Part shown: piece by piece, positions 1 through 7,998 of the stretch
Position numbering within the stretch: position 1 is the first letter of the stretch
Layout of the letters: each line of letters begins with the position of its first letter
Source: Ordospora colligata OC4
Taxonomy: Eukaryota > Microsporidia > Ordosporidae
NCBI RefSeq assembly: GCF_000803265.1
Contig: NW_014575400.1
Location: forward strand, 124,001-188,000
Direction of reading: 5' to 3'
Length of the DNA: 64,000 bases
Program-made: the position numbers and the translations under genes
The notes under the pieces: model-generated
Seen by the model: only the letters and a program-made list of their open reading frames with translations
What the model was told of the DNA's origin: nothing
The model's database searches: none

Positions 1-138
1 CTTTTCATCCTCTTACGCAGCGTAGACCCGTATCTTGCTCCAAAACATCCAGATATCCCAACCTTCTTTGTTCCTTTTCCCTAAAAGTTAGCTTGCTCCA
101 CAATTCTTCAGATTGCCTTTATCACTTACCATTTCCAT
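1..138 (-). CDS. RPL43: 60S ribosomal protein eL43 (L37a), 5' part, with intron; cut by window edge
   Basis: Zinc-ribbon protein of the large ribosomal subunit; only the N-terminus lies in the window. Exon 1 is 130-138 (two in-frame ATGs at 138 and 132), the intron is 81-129, and exon 2 runs from 80 off the left edge. Spliced exon 2 reads GKGTKKVGISG..FGARYGSTLRKRMK, which matches the family N-terminus (xKxTKKVGIxGxxGxRYGxxLRK). A CCC triplet (139-141 on the top strand as GGG) directly precedes the first ATG. Without splicing the frame closes, so the intron is needed. The first ATG adds two residues compared with the second, and I cannot tell which is used. Identity is from sequence similarity known to me; the splice sites are seen directly. 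Confidence 0.9.
81..129 (-). other. Spliceosomal intron of RPL43 (49 nt)
   Basis: Begins GTAAGT and ends GCTAACTTTTAG, with a branch-like CTAAC almost touching the 3' AG. It sits immediately after the start codon. The short branch-to-acceptor distance and the position at the ATG of a ribosomal protein gene are typical of the few introns kept by Encephalitozoon-type microsporidia. Confidence 0.88.
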
Positions 139-724
139 GGGCAGTAAAAAATTCATCTTAAACCTGCGTTTACAAGTCATTAATACATCAGCATAACTAG
201 TTCGTCTCTAAATAATTTAAAGAATGTTTGGAAACATATTCAAATCATTCCCAAGTGATATTCAAATGATTCTCAGATGATATTCAAATATATTCAAGAT
301 ATAAACTCAACTACTGTTCAATCATAATCAAATGATTCCCAGGTGATATTCAACTACTGTTCATGATATAATCAAATGATACTCAACTACTGTTCAATCA
401 TATCAGGATATGCTAAAACTAAATTTCGATTTCATCAGGTTGCTAAACAATCGATTACTTGCAGAAATGCTGTTAAGCAAGGCGTCACCCTGCTCTATCT
501 CAATACTACTCTTAGTAGATGTTCGCACCTCACTTCCCTCTCCTCTACAAATCGTAACAAAACACACTATAAACTCTAAAAAGCGCATTGTTTATCGCTC
601 ACCATTGCATTATATTCAATACATACATATTGTTTCATCTTGCTATTTACTTCAAGCTGCTACATTCATACACTAACCATACCTACTTAACAAAGAATAC
701 CAAACACCATATACTCAATATACT
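139..724. other. Spacer between RPL43 and POB3, AT-rich with degenerate repeats
   Basis: About 590 bp without a convincing gene. It is rich in variations on TCAAATGATT and GATATTCAA between 230 and 410. Short open frames of 60-90 codons on both strands lack a CCC/GGG start signal and show no recognisable domain. This is the upstream region of RPL43 and the downstream region of POB3. Confidence 0.6.
307..396 (+). repeat. Three direct copies of a 14-mer in an AT-rich repeat field
   Basis: The 14-mer TCAACTACTGTTCA occurs at 307-320, 350-363 and 383-396. The copies are separated by related AATCAAATGAT/GATATTCAA blocks, so the whole 230-400 stretch looks like a decayed tandem array. Confidence 0.7.
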
Positions 725-1981
725 TCATTCATCAGAATCAACAATAATACTGTCATCTTCGTACTCCTCAGACTCATGTTCAGAACTTATCGCATCATCA
801 ATCACCTCGCTTCTTGCCTTTATTCCTTTCTCATGGAAATACTGCTCAAGCCCTCCAAACTCATCCTTCGCCAATCCGTTGAATATGTATGCCTTGTCAC
901 AAAAAATCGTCATATCAAATGTCTTCGCCTGCATTGTGCTAAGGTTGATTCTACTAAACTCAACCATCGTCATCACATTCAGGTCTAGTCTAAACACCTT
1001 AGGGAGAAAAATCACACAATCATCAAGCGGATAAAGCTGGCCCTCATATGCCTTCGTCGCACATCTCAAGCTCCTACTACCATCCTTAGCTTCAAATACA
1101 CTTCTTATTGGTCTTATCACACATAACGCTTGCATTATTTCAACAAAAATATCAGAAAGCATTCCAGAATACTCCTTCTTTAGTCTAGTGTCATTCGCAT
1201 TTACTTCTTCTTCACTCTCATCAAATGACAGCGCCACATACTCATACATAGTCTGTCCCTGCCTGATACATGGATCAACTCCAATCACAACATACTTCTC
1301 TCCGTCGTTTACATGTCCCTTCTCAAGTACATGCAATGACTTGATCCCTTTATATGCTATCTTGTGCTCATAGCTACTTCCAACCATCCTGAAATACTCA
1401 TGGAAAAATACAAATCCAAACTTTCCTCGTGGATAGCACAGAGACAGCCCTTCAATCTTCAATATTTCATCATCAATCATAGAACTGCAACTTCTCTTTA
1501 TCTCCTCCACTGTCCTGTTGTCACAGGCAAACCGAATCTCCATGCCCTTCAACGAAATACACAGTTCGTTCCTAACATCTACCACACCCTCAATATCATC
1601 TACTGGCACATCAAATATTGTCTTCTTACTCCTAAACTCCAATGCATTGCGACTGTTGATCCCAAGCTCTCCACTCAGAACATTTGCAATCTCAAGCTCT
1701 TTGATATACAGGTTTATCTTAAAGTGTTGTGAAAATGCCCTTTTCAGCTCTTCAGTATAGTTCTGGTCCACTCCACCAATCTCATACACACAATTCCCAA
1801 AAATCCTCATTGTCATCTTCCTTGCACCATAAAACAGCTCTGCATCCCTTATCTCGTCCCCTGTCATCACATGCGTCTTATCCTTGGTCTTTATTGCAAT
1901 ACCGTCCTTAGATATCTTGACCATGGTGTCTGCAGATGCATCAGACTTTAGCACGCAGTTACTGAGTGTCAGAACCTCCAT
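725..1981 (-). CDS. POB3: FACT histone-chaperone subunit POB3/SSRP1
   Basis: Subunit of the FACT complex that loosens and rebuilds nucleosomes for RNA polymerase II and replication forks. 418 aa. The SSRP1 core is visible (KISKDGIAIKT..., then PH-like domains with NALEFRSKK and FVFFHEYFRMV), and the C-terminus ends in an acidic tail (EYEDDSIIVDSDE). No HMG box, as in yeast Pob3. The longest open frame runs 217 codons further upstream through PRP17, but homology starts only near MEVLTLSNC. An ATCCC sits a few bases before that ATG, so I set the start at 1981. It is divergent from PRP17 with a 37-bp gap. Confidence 0.85.
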   Translation of the reverse strand: MEVLTLSNCVLKSDASADTMVKISKDGIAIKTKDKTHVMTGDEIRDAELFYGARKMTMRIFGNCVYEIGGVDQNYTEELKRAFSQHFKINLYIKELEIANVLSGELGINSRNALEFRSKKTIFDVPVDDIEGVVDVRNELCISLKGMEIRFACDNRTVEEIKRSCSSMIDDEILKIEGLSLCYPRGKFGFVFFHEYFRMVGSSYEHKIAYKGIKSLHVLEKGHVNDGEKYVVIGVDPCIRQGQTMYEYVALSFDESEEEVNANDTRLKKEYSGMLSDIFVEIMQALCVIRPIRSVFEAKDGSRSLRCATKAYEGQLYPLDDCVIFLPKVFRLDLNVMTMVEFSRINLSTMQAKTFDMTIFCDKAYIFNGLAKDEFGGLEQYFHEKGIKARSEVIDDAISSEHESEEYEDDSIIVDSDE

Positions 1982-2018
1982 CCAAGGGATTGCTAAAACT
2001 AATGCATTCAACACCTTC

Positions 2019-3275
2019 ATGGATGGCCTAGAAACAGACAAAATCACAAAGAAGGTAAAAAAAGATTCGCATAAACAGGCAAAGGCGCAAAGAAACCCAT
2101 TCGGTGATGCATCAGAGATAGGTGCATTCAATGGGCCTTGGCGTGGGTTTGTAGGCATGCATGAAAGCAGAAATACGCCAAGATATGCACGTGAAGAACA
2201 ATGTCTCAAGAAAATAGTCAACAAACACTGCCTTGTACAAGGAATGGAGCGCTCAAGAAGCATGTATGCATTATCAATCAACGATCCTGCATTGATAAGA
2301 ACACCAATGTCTAAGTTTGTCATTCCAAACCGCAATACTGCATTGTTCAACGAGCACAAAGATACAGTAACATCATGCGTTCTTTTAAAGAAGCACAAGC
2401 TGCTTGTCTCGTCAAGTTTGGATGGAAAGGTACATCTGTACAACTTAAGAAACAACGAGCTCGTGAAGACATACATGGGACATAGCAAGGCTGTATCATC
2501 AGTAGTGCTGGACACTGATGAATCGAGATTCACCACAGTGTCATTTGATGGATTTCTCAAACGATGGCAAGTCGAAAATGGCCGGTGTGACTCAGTAATA
2601 GATTTAAGTGTTCCCCTCACATGCCAGGCCAATCAATCATCAGGCAATCTTTTACTTGCAGCAGGGCTAGATGGAGGAGTCCGAACTTTGGATATGCGCA
2701 GTAAAACAGTTGAGAATCAAATCAATGTGCATGATGAAAACATTCAAAATGACAGATTCAATCAATTTTCTATATCTGATCTTGCGCTCGATGAGCAGAG
2801 AAACACACTGCTGGCCATAACAAGAAATGGACAACTGCATCAGATTGATCTCCGTAATTATAAGTATTTCAGAATTCATTCTGGAGAATATTCATTTATT
2901 GAGTTTGACTCAAGTAGAGGCATGTTTTTGGTGGCTTGCAGTAATTATATAGATATATTCAATGCACAATCAGGTTTAAGCTGTGTTGAAAAAACAAGCA
3001 AACAGGATTGCATAAGTACAGATGTACAGGAAGCTCAGCAAATGCGGATTCCGATTACAAATAGATGCTCAACAGTACCAAAAGCTTCAGAAGATGGTAC
3101 CTTTATATGTTATGGTAGTGAAGACGGCTTTATAAACTTTGTTGAATGCACTTCGCATCAAATCACATCCATTGGAGTTCGAGGAGATCCATGCACTTCA
3201 ATAGATTGGATAGACGGGAGCATATCGAATCTTGCATCAGGAAACCTACTTGGAAATGTACAGATATGGGAATAA
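2019..3275 (+). CDS. PRP17: Pre-mRNA splicing factor PRP17/CDC40 (WD40)
   Basis: Second-step splicing factor acting in the spliceosome. 418 aa from the ATG at 2019. The N-terminal part has the PRP17 signature DASEIGAFNGPWRGF near residues 30-44. WD repeats follow from about residue 110; the block GHSKAVSSVVLDTDESRF...FLKRWQVENGRC lines up with the human CDC40 repeat, and the last repeat ends in QIW. The open frame extends 45 codons upstream into POB3 but without homology, so I prefer MDGLETDK. A GGG lies about 30 bp upstream. With PRP9 in the same window this argues for a working spliceosome. Confidence 0.82.
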   Translation: MDGLETDKITKKVKKDSHKQAKAQRNPFGDASEIGAFNGPWRGFVGMHESRNTPRYAREEQCLKKIVNKHCLVQGMERSRSMYALSINDPALIRTPMSKFVIPNRNTALFNEHKDTVTSCVLLKKHKLLVSSSLDGKVHLYNLRNNELVKTYMGHSKAVSSVVLDTDESRFTTVSFDGFLKRWQVENGRCDSVIDLSVPLTCQANQSSGNLLLAAGLDGGVRTLDMRSKTVENQINVHDENIQNDRFNQFSISDLALDEQRNTLLAITRNGQLHQIDLRNYKYFRIHSGEYSFIEFDSSRGMFLVACSNYIDIFNAQSGLSCVEKTSKQDCISTDVQEAQQMRIPITNRCSTVPKASEDGTFICYGSEDGFINFVECTSHQITSIGVRGDPCTSIDWIDGSISNLASGNLLGNVQIWE

Positions 3276-3341
3276 ATAGTATTTGGCATTTTCTATATCA
3301 TGCTCAGTACTGAAAGACTTTCATAAACCACTTCCTGATTG

Positions 3342-4151
3342 TCATACATTATTTTGTGATTCAATAGCAATAGCAATATTTCGTATTATCTCTTGAAAAA
3401 TACTCATTAAAAACACATATTGACTATTACACTTGTCTTGTATCTTCCGATTTGTGGCTGTGACTGATGGTTTACTGTCCATGTATGCACCATCATCCTT
3501 ATAATCAATCATATTATCTACTTGCCTACGGTCGTATAAGTCTGTATCTACACCGCTTTGTATGTCACTGTCCATAATACTTTCTCTATAAACATTTGTA
3601 TTGTTTGCATTCCTAGCTATTGAATCTGCTTCCATATCCTGTGTGCTTACTTGATCTGATACATATTCTGCATCAGTACGCCCTGGAAAGTTCTTGAATG
3701 TCTTTACAACGAACAGGAAGCTATCAGGTGAGTTATCAGGCGTACTATCAGGTGATGGGCATTCTGAAAACTTTACTTCCCCGTTTATTTCCTGCATACA
3801 CAATGAGTTGTATCCTATCATGTTTTTACATCTCGGGGGATTCTTAAAGTAAAATCCATGATCAGGTACTTTATCTACTGACTCATCATACACTAAATTT
3901 CCACTACTTAAATCAATTCCAATATCTCCTTTATCTGTCCCAAGATTAAATCCATTTGTTCGATTATTCAATCTCCACTCAAATGCATAGTCCTCTATCA
4001 CTGAGCCTATACCTTCATTCTCTAATTCTAAGGTCAAAGGGCTCAAATACTTACCACTGCTCACAGACCTTATAGCAACCCTCTCTCGACAAAACACTCC
4101 ATACTCCATCAGCAAGAGTACATACATCATTGCACAGCGCCTGGCACACAT
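3342..4151 (-). CDS. Secreted protein with beta-trefoil (ricin-B-like) look
   Basis: 269 aa from the first ATG; the open frame extends to a TTG at 4178. The N-terminus is hydrophobic (MMYVLLLMEYGVFC), consistent with a signal peptide. The next 120 residues have trefoil-like features: VAIRSVSSGKYLSP, FEWRLNN, a Cys pair (RCKNMIGYNSLC) and regular beta-strand spacing, as in the secreted ricin-B-lectin-like families of microsporidia. The C-terminal half is acidic and polar, then ends in a hydrophobic stretch (QYVFLMSIFQEI) that could be a membrane anchor. No CCC signal is obvious. The fold is an inference; secretion is better supported. Confidence 0.5.
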   Translation of the reverse strand: MCARRCAMMYVLLLMEYGVFCRERVAIRSVSSGKYLSPLTLELENEGIGSVIEDYAFEWRLNNRTNGFNLGTDKGDIGIDLSSGNLVYDESVDKVPDHGFYFKNPPRCKNMIGYNSLCMQEINGEVKFSECPSPDSTPDNSPDSFLFVVKTFKNFPGRTDAEYVSDQVSTQDMEADSIARNANNTNVYRESIMDSDIQSGVDTDLYDRRQVDNMIDYKDDGAYMDSKPSVTATNRKIQDKCNSQYVFLMSIFQEIIRNIAIAIESQNNV

Positions 4152-4232
4152 CACAAAGAGAAACAAACATTCATCCAATCTTCACTGTTACACATTGTTT
4201 CATCTCCAACATCAAGTCACAGAAAACATCAT

Positions 4233-4910
4233 TTATTGGTCTACAGACGAATCAATCACACTCATAATCACAGAACATTCAACTCGCTTACATTCTTCCT
4301 TGCTTATTACAAATGTGGATATCTTGTTTGGATCAGACTGCACTACCTCCATTAATCCAAGAATGGTGAGTCTGACAAGATCACTTCGTTCTTCCTTCTC
4401 AAGATACTCACATACCTTCTGGCTCTTCTGTCCAATCGCTCCACAGTAAAACTCAGAAAAGTTACCATCAGGTTCAATCACATACGCAATTGGCTTGGCA
4501 CTCAATCCAAACAACACAGTCCTTACTCCAAACGGCCTCTGATGATACACAACAGTATATCTCTGTTTATACTCTCCAACTCTTCTTGCAAGCTGGTCAA
4601 TTGTAATATCCTCTCCGGTGCTACTCTTGTATGAAGTACAAATCATTCGAGCAACATTCATCACCAGATACGCATCAGGCTTGAATCCAGAATAGCTCAT
4701 CCATATCCCCTGTGCCTCGTTGATCATAAACATCTTTGGCTCCTCAATAAGCAGCCGATTCCCTGTCTTCCTTTCAAGACTTACCACAATCTCTTCAGAC
4801 CCCACTGCAAACACAACAAGAGATCCTTGCTCGCTTGCCTGTTGTGCATACTCAACCTGTATCAGCCTTCCATCCGGGGAAAACACCGCTAGCTGCTCTT
4901 CAAATCCCAT
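4233..4910 (-). CDS. 20S proteasome alpha-type subunit (alpha4-like)
   Basis: Component of the outer ring of the 20S proteasome. 225 aa. The proteasome-alpha N-terminal signature is intact (FSPDGRLIQVEYAQQA at about residues 9-24), followed by the usual fold (SYSGFKPDAYLV, RVGEYKQRYT, RPFGVRTVLFG). The VFSPDGRL..VEYAQ and LKQRYT-type features favour alpha4 (PRE6) over alpha3 or alpha7, but the divergence leaves the exact type open. The ATG at 4910 is preceded by CCCTTG; an upstream TTG is not the start. It is tail-to-head with NAD kinase, 47 bp away. Confidence 0.8.
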   Translation of the reverse strand: MGFEEQLAVFSPDGRLIQVEYAQQASEQGSLVVFAVGSEEIVVSLERKTGNRLLIEEPKMFMINEAQGIWMSYSGFKPDAYLVMNVARMICTSYKSSTGEDITIDQLARRVGEYKQRYTVVYHQRPFGVRTVLFGLSAKPIAYVIEPDGNFSEFYCGAIGQKSQKVCEYLEKEERSDLVRLTILGLMEVVQSDPNKISTFVISKEECKRVECSVIMSVIDSSVDQ

Positions 4911-4957
4911 CAAGGGCTACTGCAATTGTTTCATTTTCAAACCTCTGTGTACCTGGC

Positions 4958-5719
4958 CTATTCCAAGCTTAACACAGGTCCTGCATTTAGCATAAACAAC
5001 CCTTCAATCTGCCTAGACTCATCATAATCATTCAGATACCCAAACCTCACCATAGACCCATTATAAAATATGTCAAACATTCTCTCATGACTTCCTGCCT
5101 CTTCATACACTATTCCATCAAGGATGACCTGAGGATCCGAATCAATCTCAATACTAATCTTGCTTTCAATACTACACACAATCGGTCTGAATGCACATCT
5201 ATTTGGTGCAACAACATTAATCACAATCCCATCCATAAGAAGTAACGGTCCATCTGCAGATGCATTGTATCCACTACTTCCTGTGCGTGTAGATACAATC
5301 ACAGCATCTCCTCTTAGTATAAACGACACGCTGTTTATGCAAATCCGAAATGTATTCAGTCGTGGCACCTGTGATCTTATTATTGCCTCATTCAGAAAGT
5401 GTCTTTTCCCTACAAAACACAACCTTATGGATTGTTTCATGCTGATCTGTTCTCCACTCACAAGCTTGTATAACAGTACATCCAGCTTGTCATATGGGAT
5501 TGGGCATAGAAACCCAACCTTTCCACGGTTGACTGCATAAATAATAGGAGGATCATCATAACATGAAACTGCCCTCAGAACACTCCCATCACCTCCAATA
5601 ACAATAATACCATCGTAGCCTATTCTTTTGTCAACTACATCGCAATCAAGCGCGCTTCTAACATGCTCCACCACCTCAGTATTTTCACTATCTCTAACAA
5701 CTAGCAAGAACAATCCCAT
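4958..5719 (-). CDS. NAD kinase
   Basis: Makes NADP from NAD and ATP (or polyphosphate). 253 aa, short for a eukaryotic enzyme. The GGDG phosphate-binding motif is at residues 42-45, followed by NRGKVGFL, an NE motif (FLNEAIIR) and the second signature GDAVIVSTRTGSSGY..SADGP. The start at 5719 (MGLFLLVV) is fixed by CCCTT directly upstream. The longer frame to 5962 would run through the divergent helicase gene and adds no homology. It shares a 62-bp bidirectional promoter with that helicase. Confidence 0.87.
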   Translation of the reverse strand: MGLFLLVVRDSENTEVVEHVRSALDCDVVDKRIGYDGIIVIGGDGSVLRAVSCYDDPPIIYAVNRGKVGFLCPIPYDKLDVLLYKLVSGEQISMKQSIRLCFVGKRHFLNEAIIRSQVPRLNTFRICINSVSFILRGDAVIVSTRTGSSGYNASADGPLLLMDGIVINVVAPNRCAFRPIVCSIESKISIEIDSDPQVILDGIVYEEAGSHERMFDIFYNGSMVRFGYLNDYDESRQIEGLFMLNAGPVLSLE

Positions 5720-5777
5720 AAGGGTATCGCTAAGAATCTCATGCACATAGACTACACAAAAAATGCTGATGCTAAGT

Positions 5778-5781
5778 CCCC
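5778..5781 (+). promoter_or_regulatory. CCCC start-proximal transcription signal
   Basis: CCCC directly abuts the ATG of the DEAD-box helicase at 5782. It is a clear example of the CCC-type signal found before most genes here and it fixes the start. Confidence 0.65.
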
Positions 5782-7083
5782 ATGCAGATAGAAGATATCC
5801 TCTTGAAAGGAATACAACAGAAGAGGCAGAAAAAAGCACCAAAGGAATGTGTTGATTATGAAGTTGATGGAGAGAAGCTTGCGCATCTTGATGGATTCGA
5901 AACGTTAAGAGCAAAACTACCATTTGAATCACCTCTCTTGGTTCAAAAGATTGTAATTCCATACTTTCTTAATGATATCAATGTGATTGTTAGAGCATTT
6001 ACAGGTAGTGGTAAAACACTGAGTTATTGCCTGCCACTTGTAGAGCTTGGGATGCAAAAGAGTATCTTTGGTATTGTGATTGTGCCTAGTGCCGTGCTTG
6101 TGAAGCAGGTGCTAATGTGCCTGGATGAAATCAAATGCAAGGATATGCGCATAAAGGGTGTTTATACACATGCAAATGGAATAAAAGTATTGCAGTGTAA
6201 GAGCAACAGGATAATTGATGAGGAAATACTTGCTGTGCACAAAATTATTGAAGATGAATTTGTTCATACAAATGCAAAGGTTTTGGTAATAACACCTGAT
6301 GGATTATTGAAGATGCTTGATAATGTAAAGATAAGTGATGTTACGCATTTTGTAATAGATGAAGCAGATTATCTAATCTGCAAAGACTCGATTGAACAGT
6401 TTGGACAGATTCTCAAGGCAGTGGATCTTCGAAGAATACATGTCAGCTGCTTCAGTGCAACTATCAACGAATATGTTACCGAAGTGATGGATATGATTTC
6501 GAATGTTACTAAGATACACATATGGTCAAAAAGATATTTTGATCATGAATTTGTGTTTGGAACCAACAGAAGCATAAAACATCTTGCTTTGATGCAGTTG
6601 ATCGCTGACGGTGTTGAATCACCAGCATTAATTTTTGTCAGAGATGAAGCAACAGGACAGATGCTCAGCAATATGCTTGAAAAAAGTGCAGTATATACAG
6701 AATGCAAATGCCAACAAAAAGAAAGTAAGTGCAAAGGAGATATTGGTTGCACAGAGCATTGTTTACCAGATATGAGCATTATTGATGACTTCCGCATGAA
6801 GAAGATTTGGTATTTGTTTGCAACAGACTCCCTGAGCAGAGGCGTTGACTTTTGCAATGTTAGAAGTGTTATTAACTATGACATTCCAGACACAAAGACA
6901 CAGTTTGTGCATAGAGCTGGCAGAGTTAACAGAAACTGCACTGGACAGAAGATATATAGTATTTATTCACGTGAAGATTTTGAGAGGATGGGTATTGTAG
7001 TAGACTTTCTTGAGGAAAATAGGCACAAGGTGCCTGAGCACATTTCAAAGATTGCAGGCAGAACTGTAAAGCAATTGCAATAA
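5782..7083 (+). CDS. DEAD-box RNA helicase, ROK1/DDX52-like
   Basis: ATP-dependent RNA helicase, probably in ribosome biogenesis. 433 aa. Motifs in order: FTGSGKT (about 73), DEAD as DEADYL (about 193), SAT in FSATIN (about 224), DSLSRGVDF and HRAGRVNR (about 377, a variant of HRxGRxxR). Spacing and the SRGVDF..VINYDIP segment most resemble Rok1/DDX52. It is small because both flanks are minimal. A Cys-rich insert (ECKCQQKESKCKGDIGC) lies between motifs IV and V. Subfamily assignment is moderate; the helicase call is firm. Confidence 0.85.
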   Translation: MQIEDILLKGIQQKRQKKAPKECVDYEVDGEKLAHLDGFETLRAKLPFESPLLVQKIVIPYFLNDINVIVRAFTGSGKTLSYCLPLVELGMQKSIFGIVIVPSAVLVKQVLMCLDEIKCKDMRIKGVYTHANGIKVLQCKSNRIIDEEILAVHKIIEDEFVHTNAKVLVITPDGLLKMLDNVKISDVTHFVIDEADYLICKDSIEQFGQILKAVDLRRIHVSCFSATINEYVTEVMDMISNVTKIHIWSKRYFDHEFVFGTNRSIKHLALMQLIADGVESPALIFVRDEATGQMLSNMLEKSAVYTECKCQQKESKCKGDIGCTEHCLPDMSIIDDFRMKKIWYLFATDSLSRGVDFCNVRSVINYDIPDTKTQFVHRAGRVNRNCTGQKIYSIYSREDFERMGIVVDFLEENRHKVPEHISKIAGRTVKQLQ

Positions 7084-7155
7084 AATAAAGATATACATGA
7101 ATAACAGATAAACAATTGGATAGCATTTGATTAAGTTGTTGAATGACCCTACGAG

Positions 7156-7731
7156 ATGCCGGTTAAGGAGAAAGAGACACTTGTGGATGACATCAAACTG
7201 GATCTCCTAAACATCCGGGCAATGGTGCTTGAAGCAGATGACATATCTAGACTGGATGAGTGCGACTTTAGGAAGCTGGCCTGGATATACAAGAATCCTC
7301 AGCAACAGGTGATTTTTATTAGAAAGATGCACAATCAGATTATTCAGGAAGTTCTGAAGTTTCTGTTTGAAGGACGTAATATTGAGGCAGTGATAAACAT
7401 ATGCATTTTGTATGAGATTTATGACAGTCAGGATAGGATGATTGACATAGAAATGCAGTTGGAGTGGATTGAAGCAATCAACCAGCATTTGCATAGCATA
7501 GAGAAGAAAGTAGAAAAGGATGTTTTCCATCATGGATTGGGCGTGTGGGATTTTATGAGAAGCATAAATGCAATCAGAATATGCATAACGCCGTTTCCTG
7601 AGGATGATCAATGCTTGATGGCGCTTGAAGATGAACTCTGCCAGATATCAAATGCGCTCGATAGATTTGAAGCAGAAGGGGAGTTTAATAATGACCTGGA
7701 TGGATATGTAGAAGATGCGAATGAAAAATAA
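7156..7731 (+). CDS. Hypothetical helical protein, 191 aa
   Basis: A real gene by length, codon pattern and the CCC (ATGACCCTACGAG) just before the ATG. The product is acidic and predicted largely helical, with repeated amphipathic segments (IRKMHNQIIQEVLKFL, QLEWIEAINQHLHSIEKK). No catalytic motif, signal peptide or membrane segment is seen. I do not recognise the family. It is followed tail-to-tail by a small minus-strand gene 12 bp away. Confidence 0.7.
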   Translation: MPVKEKETLVDDIKLDLLNIRAMVLEADDISRLDECDFRKLAWIYKNPQQQVIFIRKMHNQIIQEVLKFLFEGRNIEAVINICILYEIYDSQDRMIDIEMQLEWIEAINQHLHSIEKKVEKDVFHHGLGVWDFMRSINAIRICITPFPEDDQCLMALEDELCQISNALDRFEAEGEFNNDLDGYVEDANEK

Positions 7732-7743
7732 ATTTATGCACAT

Positions 7744-7947
7744 TTATATCCAGTATTCCTCAAGGATCTTGCTTGTGATTTGGTATTCATTAAATATCCC
7801 ATCAGTAATAGGTATGTCTATGACATCAATGCTGTGTAGTTCATCATCAGAAACAATTATGCACTGTTCAGCTGGCTCTAGCTTATTGTACTGATGATGT
7901 AGCTTGTTTGTTATTTCTGTCAGTCTTTGCCTTTTTGCTTTGCCCAT
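7744..7947 (-). CDS. Small orphan protein, 67 aa
   Basis: Short frame with a CCCC directly before its ATG, which is why I accept it. The N-terminus is basic (MGKAKRQRLTE) and the rest acidic with isoleucines. No known domain is recognised. It lies in the gap between two larger genes and does not overlap their coding parts if the plus-strand gene starts at 7999. It could be a nuclear or ribosome-assembly accessory peptide, but that is a guess. Confidence 0.55.
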   Translation of the reverse strand: MGKAKRQRLTEITNKLHHQYNKLEPAEQCIIVSDDELHSIDVIDIPITDGIFNEYQITSKILEEYWI

Positions 7948-7998
7948 GGGGATTGCTCAGGTACAATTTTAGTTTGTTTTGTGTACTTTAGGGTTAGA

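Noticed and set aside
403..588. 61-codon minus-strand frame with a hydrophobic start (MRFLEFIVCFVTIC)
   Set aside because: No CCC/GGG signal, no domain, and it overlaps other equally good random frames in an AT-rich repeat spacer.
1884..2018. Upstream extension of PRP17 into POB3
   Set aside because: No homology and antisense to the conserved POB3 N-terminus.
1982..2632. Upstream extension of POB3 by 217 codons
   Set aside because: It runs antisense through PRP17, has no homology to SSRP1, and the CCC signal supports the start at 1981.
5720..5962. Longer N-terminus of NAD kinase
   Set aside because: Antisense to the helicase start; CCC at the downstream ATG supports the shorter form.
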